In this document: in pieces, positions 58,687 through 64,000 of the stretch
Position numbering within the stretch: the stretch's first letter is position 1
Layout: each line of letters begins with the position of its first letter
Assembly (NCBI GenBank): GCA_036266075.1
Contig: DATANV010000002.1
Location: 1 to 64,000 of the forward strand
Source of the DNA: VRUE01 sp036266075
GTDB taxonomy: Bacteria; Actinomycetota; Thermoleophilia; Solirubrobacterales; 70-9
Direction of reading: 5' to 3'
Length of the DNA stretch: 64,000 nucleotides
Position numbers and translations under genes: made by a program
The notes under the pieces: generated by a model
The model's input: only the letters and a program-made list of their open reading frames with translations
Told to the model about the DNA's origin: nothing
The model's database searches: none

Positions 58687-59502
58687 ATGAGACGCATGCT
58701 GACCTGGCTGGCGGTGGGGGCGACGATCGTCTTCTGCCTCTTCCCCTTCTACTGGCTGATCAACACCTCGCTGAAGACCGGCGCCGACCTTTCCAGCGCC
58801 AATCTCTTGCCCCCGAGCCCGACGCTCGACAACTACACCTCGATCTTCGAAGACACGGCCTTCACCATGGCGCTCCGCAACAGCGCGATCATCGCCGGCA
58901 GCGTCACCATCCTCTCGCTGCTGATCGGCTCCTTCGCTGGCTACGCGCTGGCGCGCCTGCACCTGCCGTTCAAGTTCCTGATCCTGGCGATCCTGCTCTC
59001 GATCTCGACCTTCCCGCCGATTGCGATCGCCGCGCCGCTGTTCGAAATCTGGACGGACATCGGCCTCTACAACACCTACCTCGGTCTGATCCTGCCCTCG
59101 CTCGCCTTCGGCCTGCCGCTCACGGTCTACATCCTTGCCTCGTTCTTCCGTGACATCCCACGCGAGCTGGAGGAGGCGGCGCTGATCGACGGGGCGACGC
59201 GGTTCCAGGCCTTTCGCAAGATCGTGATCCCACTCGGGGCGCCCGGTGTCGTCACCGCCGGCCTGCTGGTCTTCATCTTCGCGTGGAACGAGTTCCTCTT
59301 CGCGATCACGCTCACCAGCACCCCGGACCGGCGCCCGGTTCCGGCCGCGATCGCCTTCTTCACCGGCAGCCAGCAGTTCGAAATCCCACTGGGGACGATC
59401 AGCGCTGCCGCGATCGTCGTCACCGTGCCGCTGATCGCTCTGGTGCTGATCTTCCAGCGCCGGATAGTCGCCGGCCTCACCGCCGGTGCCGTCAAGGGGT
59501 AG
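58687..59502 (+). CDS. sugar ABC transporter permease (MalG/SugB-like)
   Basis: 271 residues, six TMs, EAA loop ELEEAALIDGATRFQAFRKI. Three nt after the SugA-like gene. Together they form the inner-membrane channel of the importer. Confidence 0.92.
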   Translation: MRRMLTWLAVGATIVFCLFPFYWLINTSLKTGADLSSANLLPPSPTLDNYTSIFEDTAFTMALRNSAIIAGSVTILSLLIGSFAGYALARLHLPFKFLILAILLSISTFPPIAIAAPLFEIWTDIGLYNTYLGLILPSLAFGLPLTVYILASFFRDIPRELEEAALIDGATRFQAFRKIVIPLGAPGVVTAGLLVFIFAWNEFLFAITLTSTPDRRPVPAAIAFFTGSQQFEIPLGTISAAAIVVTVPLIALVLIFQRRIVAGLTAGAVKG

Positions 59503-59515
59503 GCGGGCGTGTCCG

Positions 59516-60733
59516 GTGGCTGCGCCGGTTGCCGATCTGGATGGCTTGCTTTCTCCCGAGGGCTGGCCCTACGCGAGCGCCGAGCCGGTGTCGGCGGGAG
59601 ACCCTGGTCGCTTCCACGCTCTCTTCGGGCGCGATGCGGCGATCACTGCACTGGAGTTGCTGCCTGTGCGGCCGGACATCGCGCGGGCGACCTTGCGGGC
59701 GCTCGCGTCTCTGCAAGGCAGCGTCGAGGACCCCGAGATCGACGAGGAGCCGGGGAAGATCGTCCACGAGTGGTGGCGCCGGGCTCCCGAGCGCCTTCGT
59801 TGGACAGGTTGGCCAGTGCGCGATGGGGAGCTGCGCTACTACGGATCCGCGGACTCGACCGCTTGGTTCCTGGTCTTGCTCGCGTCGCTCGGCGATGACC
59901 CCCTGACTACCGAGCTGGAGCCCGCCTGGAGGGCGGCCGGGCGTTGGTTGGCAAGCGCGCTGCACCGCGGTGGCGGACTGGTCCGTCACGGTCCGCGCCA
60001 GGCACCGGGGGGTCTCGCGCAGCAGGGTTGGCGCGACGCAGAGGATCCCACTGACCCCGCCTTCCATGGAGCCGGCATCCTGACTCGCGCGGGCGACGCG
60101 CCAGTCCCACCGCTCGCCGATGCCGACACCCAGGCCATCGCCGTGGTCGCCCTGCGGGCGCTGGCCGCCCTCTCGGGCGAGCGGCGTTGGACCGAGGGGG
60201 CGACCCGGCTCACCTCCACGATCGAGGAGGCGTTCGATCTCAAGACCCTCGCCATCGCTGGCGACGGTGAGAGAGTGGAGGGGGCCGGCTCCCAGCTCGG
60301 CTGGCTGCTGTGGGCGGATGCCCTGCCCGAGCGTGCTCGTGAGCGTGTGGCCGACCGCCTTACCAGCCCCGACGTGCTCACCCCGTGGGGGCTGCGCACG
60401 CTTTCGTCGAAGCATCCGTTGTACGCATCCGATGCCTACCATCGTGGGGCGGTCTGGCCGTTCGATTCCTGGCTCGGTTGGGGCGGATTGCGCGCGGTGG
60501 GCCGCCTGAACGCGGCGGAGGAGCTTCGCCACGGCGTGCTCGACGCGATCGCGACGATCGGGCAGGCCCCCGAGCTCTTCGCGGTCGGCCCTGCCGGTCT
60601 CGAGCCGATCCCGATCGCCAACAGGGTTCAGGCCTGGACCGTGGGTGCCCGCTGGGCTCTTGAACACGAGTGGGACGGGCGAGCGTTGTCGTGCTACCCG
60701 TCCCCACGCACGGAGAGTCCGCGCAACAGGTAG
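59516..60733 (+). CDS. (alpha/alpha)6-barrel glycoside hydrolase, debranching-enzyme-like
   Basis: 405 residues. HALFGRDAAITAL near the N terminus and YHRGAVWPFDSWLGWGGL near the end are typical of amylo-alpha-1,6-glucosidase/GH63-like six-hairpin enzymes. No signal peptide, so it should act on imported or stored glucan in the cytosol. GTG 59516 falls just after sugB; an earlier GTG (59486) overlaps it. Its last 40 nt overlap the opposing DUF72 gene. Confidence 0.78.
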   Translation: MAAPVADLDGLLSPEGWPYASAEPVSAGDPGRFHALFGRDAAITALELLPVRPDIARATLRALASLQGSVEDPEIDEEPGKIVHEWWRRAPERLRWTGWPVRDGELRYYGSADSTAWFLVLLASLGDDPLTTELEPAWRAAGRWLASALHRGGGLVRHGPRQAPGGLAQQGWRDAEDPTDPAFHGAGILTRAGDAPVPPLADADTQAIAVVALRALAALSGERRWTEGATRLTSTIEEAFDLKTLAIAGDGERVEGAGSQLGWLLWADALPERARERVADRLTSPDVLTPWGLRTLSSKHPLYASDAYHRGAVWPFDSWLGWGGLRAVGRLNAAEELRHGVLDAIATIGQAPELFAVGPAGLEPIPIANRVQAWTVGARWALEHEWDGRALSCYPSPRTESPRNR

Positions 60734-61434
60734 CGCGCGTTGGTGGGGGCGTAGCCCTTCCAGTCGTTGTTCAGGTAGACGAAGACCGGCCGCCGCGAGC
60801 GCCAAGCGGCGATCCGCCGCCGCCAGCCGTCGAGCTCTGCTTCGGAGTAGTTGCCGCCGCGACCGCGGTGGCCGTAGTGCAGACGCAGGTAGGCGATCTC
60901 CCCGGCCGGACTTGCCTCTGGCAGTGGTCGACGTTTGTCGTCCCCAATTACCAGCGAGGCGCCGTGCTCTGCCAGCAGCTCTTGCACCGGCGCCACGAAC
61001 CAGCTTGGGTGGCGGAACTCGAAGCAATGGTCGGCGCCAGGAAGCTCCTCCAGCGCCTCGGCGAGCAGGTCGTCGTCGCGGTGAAAATTTTCCGGCAGCT
61101 GCCACAGCACCGGCCCCAGCCGCCGTCCGCGCCGTAGTGGGTCGAGCGGCTCCCAGAAGCGGGCGACCGCATCGGCGATCTCGCGCAGACGCTTCATGTG
61201 GGTCAGGTAGCGGCTTGCCTTCACGGCGAAGAGGAAGTCGCCGGGAACTTGATCGACCCAGCTTTCAACCGTTGACTCCTTTGGCAGTCGATAGAAGGTC
61301 GCGTTGACCTCGACCGTGTCGAAGACCTCGGCATAGCGCTCCAACCAGCGTCGTTGCGGCAGGCCGTCCGGGTAGAGGCCGCCGCGCCAGTCGTCGTAGC
61401 TCCAGCCCGAGCAGCCGATTCGGACTCGGTGCAT
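60694..61434 (-). CDS. DUF72 family TIM-barrel protein (YecE-like)
   Basis: 246 residues. RIGCSGWSYDDWRGGLYP at the start, FAVKASRYLTHMKRL, CFEFRHPSWF and YLNNDWKGYAPTNA are family hallmarks. Biochemical role unknown. Tail-to-tail overlap of 40 nt with the glycosidase gene. Confidence 0.92.
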   Translation of the reverse strand: MHRVRIGCSGWSYDDWRGGLYPDGLPQRRWLERYAEVFDTVEVNATFYRLPKESTVESWVDQVPGDFLFAVKASRYLTHMKRLREIADAVARFWEPLDPLRRGRRLGPVLWQLPENFHRDDDLLAEALEELPGADHCFEFRHPSWFVAPVQELLAEHGASLVIGDDKRRPLPEASPAGEIAYLRLHYGHRGRGGNYSEAELDGWRRRIAAWRSRRPVFVYLNNDWKGYAPTNARYLLRGLSVRGDG

Positions 61435-61442
61435 AGACCGCT

Positions 61443-62717
61443 TTACTCGTTCGACGGAATCGGCTGATCGGCCTCGCCACGCTCAATGCCCTCGCGCTCC
61501 TCGGGAGCGCGCACGTCGCGATCGGGAAAGCGGTGTTGGTCTCCGTGCTCGGCGATATCCTCCAAGCGCTGCTCTGCCTGCTCGAAGCCCTCGGCCTCGC
61601 CCTGCCCGGCCTCCGCGAGCGGCTCGCGGGCGGGGTCATCGCTGAGTGGCGCGACCTCGCCACCGATCCGGGCGGCTTCGGCACCGGCCGCCTCCGCCTC
61701 GGCATCAGGCGTGCCGCCGCTGACGCCCAGCGCCTCGGAGCGGCGCAGCTTCGGCAGCACCTCGCGTCCGTAGAGCTCGATCGCCGCGTGCGGATTCGCG
61801 CCGGAGTTGTTCATCAATGCCACCGTGGTCGCGCCCATCTCTACGACCCCGTGGATCCGCTCGACGTGCTCTTCGGGGTCGGCGGAGATGATCATCGCCT
61901 CGCGTAGATCCTCGTCGGAGATCTGCTCCTCGCCGTGCTCATACATCGCCTTCGGGTCGTGCCAGTCGTCGCGGAAGAACTCCTTGGGCTGGGCGCCCTT
62001 CCAGACCCGCGCGCCCTCCAATGCCGCCTCGTCGTCCGGCGCCCAGGAGAAGGCGGCCTGCAAGACAATCTCGCCCGGCTCGCGCCCGGCGTCGGAGGCT
62101 GCTGCGCGGTAGGCGTCGAGGATCTCGGGCACCGCTTCGGGGTCGGCCAGCGTCCAGAGCCCGTCGCCCTGGCGGCCGGCGACCGCGGCCGCCTGCGGGC
62201 CGAAGGCCGAGACGTAGATCGGCGGGCGGCGGCCCTCGGGCAGGCTGTGGATAAAGGCGCCTTGGGCAGCGAAGTGATCGCCCTCGCCGCTCAGCTTCTT
62301 GCCGTCCCAGAGCGCGCGGATCATCTCCAGCGCCTCCTCCATGCGCTCGATCTGCTCGCCGACCGGGGGCCAGCCATGCCCGAGCGGCGCCTCGTTCAGC
62401 GCCTCGCCGGAGCCGAACCCGAGATACGGACGCCCCGGATACATGACCTCCATCGTCGCCCATGCCTGGGCGATCAAGGCGGGGTGGTAGCGCGGCCCCG
62501 GCGGCGTGACCCCGGTGCCGAAAAGCACGCGCCCGGTCGCCTGCGCGGCGGCCCCGAGCCAAATCCAGGCGTTGCCGGCCTCACCGCCCTCCCACCAGGG
62601 CTGCAGGTGGTCGCTGCAGCCGATCCCGTCGAAACCTGCGCCCTCGGCCTCGACCGCCTGGCGCAGCAGGTCGTCGGGGCCGAACTGCTCGTGTGCGCAG
62701 AAGTGCAGGCAGCGCAT
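61443..62717 (-). CDS. LLM-class, probably F420-dependent oxidoreductase with C-terminal extension
   Basis: 424 residues. Residues 1-325 form the luciferase-like TIM barrel of the FGD/TIGR03557-like type: FDGIGCSDHLQPWW, GTGVTPPGPRYHPA, YLGFGSGEALNE, YVSAFGPQAAAVAG. Residues 330-424 are an acidic, low-complexity tail not typical of the family. F420 use is inferred from subfamily resemblance. Confidence 0.85.
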   Translation of the reverse strand: MRCLHFCAHEQFGPDDLLRQAVEAEGAGFDGIGCSDHLQPWWEGGEAGNAWIWLGAAAQATGRVLFGTGVTPPGPRYHPALIAQAWATMEVMYPGRPYLGFGSGEALNEAPLGHGWPPVGEQIERMEEALEMIRALWDGKKLSGEGDHFAAQGAFIHSLPEGRRPPIYVSAFGPQAAAVAGRQGDGLWTLADPEAVPEILDAYRAAASDAGREPGEIVLQAAFSWAPDDEAALEGARVWKGAQPKEFFRDDWHDPKAMYEHGEEQISDEDLREAMIISADPEEHVERIHGVVEMGATTVALMNNSGANPHAAIELYGREVLPKLRRSEALGVSGGTPDAEAEAAGAEAARIGGEVAPLSDDPAREPLAEAGQGEAEGFEQAEQRLEDIAEHGDQHRFPDRDVRAPEEREGIERGEADQPIPSNE

Positions 62718-62723
62718 AGGCTC

Positions 62724-62978
62724 CTACCTTGCGCGGACGATCGCCGCCCGCAGCTCGTCCTTGCCCATCTTCGAGCGGTCGCGGATTTCCAGTCGCGCAG
62801 CCTCTTCGTTCAGCTCCTTGCGCGTCTTCGCTTCTCCCTTGCGGACCTTGTTCGCCTCCTTGCCGAGCGCGGTCATGGTCTTGCCCGAAAGGTGTTTCAG
62901 GGTTTTTTTGCGCTTAGCACCAGCCTGCGCCTTTTTCACGTTGCGGCGGGCGGCAGCTCGCTGCCTCTCTGAGGCCAT
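62724..62978 (-). CDS. small basic protein with Rho-N/SAP-like C-terminus (second copy)
   Basis: 84 residues, Lys/Arg-rich N-terminal half (RQRAAARRNVKKAQAGAKRK), then TRKELNEEAARLEIRDRSKM and a last helix. The C-terminal motif matches that of the gene at 54065 (RSKMxKxxLxxA). Probable nucleic-acid binding; function unknown. Confidence 0.75.
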   Translation of the reverse strand: MASERQRAAARRNVKKAQAGAKRKKTLKHLSGKTMTALGKEANKVRKGEAKTRKELNEEAARLEIRDRSKMGKDELRAAIVRAR

Positions 62979-62987
62979 GCGGCTCAG

Positions 62988-63020
62988 CTACCCGTTTGGG
63001 GCCCTGGCAAGCGGGGGTAG
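62988..63020. promoter_or_regulatory. overlapping divergent SigB/SigF-like promoters
   Basis: Minus strand: GCTT (63012-63009), 15 nt, GGGTAG (62993-62988) toward the small basic protein. Plus strand: GTTT (62994-62997), 17 nt, GGGTAG (63015-63020) toward the HAD gene. Confidence 0.45.
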
Positions 63021-63029
63021 ACCGACCAC

Positions 63030-63770
63030 GTGGCCGCGAATCTGCCGATCACCGTCGTGCTCGACGTCGACGGCACGCTAGTCGACACCAATTACCAACA
63101 CGCGATCGCCTGGCATCGGGCGCTCCGCGACCATGGCTACGCAGTGCAGGTGTGGGAGATCCATCGCCACATCGGCATGGGCGGAGACCAACTGGTCGAG
63201 GCCCTGATCGGGGAGAAGGGCGAGAAGGCCGACGGCGAGGCGATCCGCGAGGCCGAGGGCGAGGCATACGGGGAGCTGATCGGCGAAGTCCAGCCGATGC
63301 ACGGCTCGGTCGAGCTGCTGCAGGACTTGCGAGAGGACGAGGCGACGGTGGTTCTCGCCAGCTCAGCCAAGGCAGGTGAGGTGGAGCATTACGTCGACCT
63401 GCTCGAGGCCCGCGAGCTTGTCGCTGGCTGGACCACCGCGGCCGATGTCGAGCGCACCAAGCCGTACCCCGACCTCGTACACGCCGCCTTGGAGAAGGCC
63501 GGCGACGGGGGGCCGGCGGTGATGGTCGGCGACTCGACCTGGGACGTGGAGGCCGCTGAGGCGGCGAGCATCCCGACCCTGGCCGTCCTGACCGGCGGCT
63601 TCTCGGAGACGGAGCTGCGCGAGGCCGGGGCGAGCGAGGTGGTCAGGTCGGTCGGCGCACTGCGCAAGGATCGAAGCGTGCTGGCGAGACTCGTGGGCCG
63701 CCGTGTGGTCGATCGCCCCGTGGGGGAGTCGTGGCGCTCGTCTCTTTCGAGGACGACGAAGCTCGAGTAG
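63030..63770 (+). CDS. HAD-superfamily phosphatase (beta-phosphoglucomutase/phosphoglycolate-like)
   Basis: 246 residues. HAD motifs: VVLDVDGTLVDTN (I), VVLASSA (II), Lys in TKPYPDL (III) and MVGDSTWDVEAA (IV); an alpha-helical cap occupies about 18-85. Substrate unknown. GTG start. C-terminal basic tail of about 30 residues is extra. Confidence 0.88.
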   Translation: MAANLPITVVLDVDGTLVDTNYQHAIAWHRALRDHGYAVQVWEIHRHIGMGGDQLVEALIGEKGEKADGEAIREAEGEAYGELIGEVQPMHGSVELLQDLREDEATVVLASSAKAGEVEHYVDLLEARELVAGWTTAADVERTKPYPDLVHAALEKAGDGGPAVMVGDSTWDVEAAEAASIPTLAVLTGGFSETELREAGASEVVRSVGALRKDRSVLARLVGRRVVDRPVGESWRSSLSRTTKLE

Positions 63771-63771
63771 C

Positions 63772-63909
63772 TCAGTACCACTTACCGCGCGCGAAGCCAC
63801 CAAAGGCGATGAGGCCGATCAGCACGACGATCAGTCCCGCCCAGAAGCTCCAGACGAACATCAGGACGATTCCGATGATGACGAGAATTCCGCCTAGTGA
63901 AATTCCCAT
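63772..63909 (-). CDS. 45-residue membrane protein
   Basis: ATG 63909 with GGAGGAAC 5 nt upstream. Begins GISLGGILVIIGIVLMFVW and has a second hydrophobic stretch (GLIVVLIGLIAFGG) before GFARGKWY. Two short TM helices. Resembles the tiny hydrophobic stress proteins common in actinobacteria; function unknown. Previously easy to miss because of its size. Confidence 0.7.
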   Translation of the reverse strand: MGISLGGILVIIGIVLMFVWSFWAGLIVVLIGLIAFGGFARGKWY

Positions 63910-63938
63910 GACTGTTCCTCCTGTCGGTCTGCGGGCTT

Positions 63939-64000
63939 TCAGCCCTGTAGCCGCTTCGCCAGCATCTCCTTGCCCTGCTCAGCGCCCTTGCGGCTCGCCT
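63939..64000 (-). CDS. 3' end of an unidentified gene, cut by window edge
   Basis: Last 20 codons read ASRKGAEQGKEMLAKRLQG then stop, basic and helical. Too short to identify; upstream of the tiny membrane protein and probably in one transcript. Confidence 0.4.
   Translation of the reverse strand, partial: ASRKGAEQGKEMLAKRLQG

Overview
This window comes from a very GC-rich bacterial chromosome. The gene order, frequent GTG starts, ATGA/GTGA stop-start overlaps, zinc-binding (C+) bL28, a SepIVA-like coiled-coil protein next to coaD/rsmD, a WhiG/FliA-type sigma factor and an F420-type LLM oxidoreductase all point to Actinobacteria. A deep-branching class such as Thermoleophilia (Solirubrobacterales-like) is my inference; no rRNA is present to test it.

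Positions 1-46 kb are core chromosome. A translation-maturation operon (priA-def-fmt-rsmB, zinc protein, rpe) is followed by a K+-channel-like protein and a converging flippase/glycosyltransferase pair. Next come the riboflavin operon (ribD-ribE-ribBA-ribH), a VapBC pair, rpmB, a divergent MMPL transporter, and fakA-recG-rsmD-coaD-sepIVA-like. A long cell-envelope and secretion block follows: DUF177, rpmF, plsX, acpP, rnc, smc, ftsY, ffh, rpsP, khpA, trmD, rplS, lepB, rnhB. Then yraN (reversed), comM-dprA-thiD, ilvD, an alpha/beta hydrolase with a 5-FCL-like protein, an L,D-transpeptidase, a XerD-type recombinase, a WhiG-like sigma factor, an EF-G-like GTPase, and an RNase HI fused to a VOC domain. 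The most unusual core gene is smc: 810 residues, intact head motifs, but no recognisable hinge and about half the usual arm length.

Positions 46.6-55 kb are an accessory stretch. An intact tRNA-Gly(GCC) is followed 1.2 kb later by a 48-bp duplicate of its 3' part, as left by an integrated element. Between the copies lie two unrecognised overlapping minus-strand genes and a broken antitoxin-like remnant. Beyond the second copy lie a cloverleaf-like structured leader, an ATGA-coupled three-gene operon in which every gene carries a one-base frameshift, other long hairpins, multi-HTH (XRE) proteins, and a frameshifted cupin. Frameshifts cluster here and I saw none elsewhere, so this is either recent decay or locally poor sequence.

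Positions 53.4-64 kb hold stress and metabolic genes: DJ-1/PfpI, CsbD, small basic proteins, a LpqY-SugABC-like sugar importer with a glycoside hydrolase, DUF72, an LLM oxidoreductase, a HAD phosphatase and a tiny membrane protein. Several have SigB/SigF-like promoter patterns (GTTT or GCTT, 15-17 nt, GGGTA), suggesting one shared stress regulon. Many core genes instead have a TANNNT box 6-7 nt before the start codon, suggesting leaderless transcripts.
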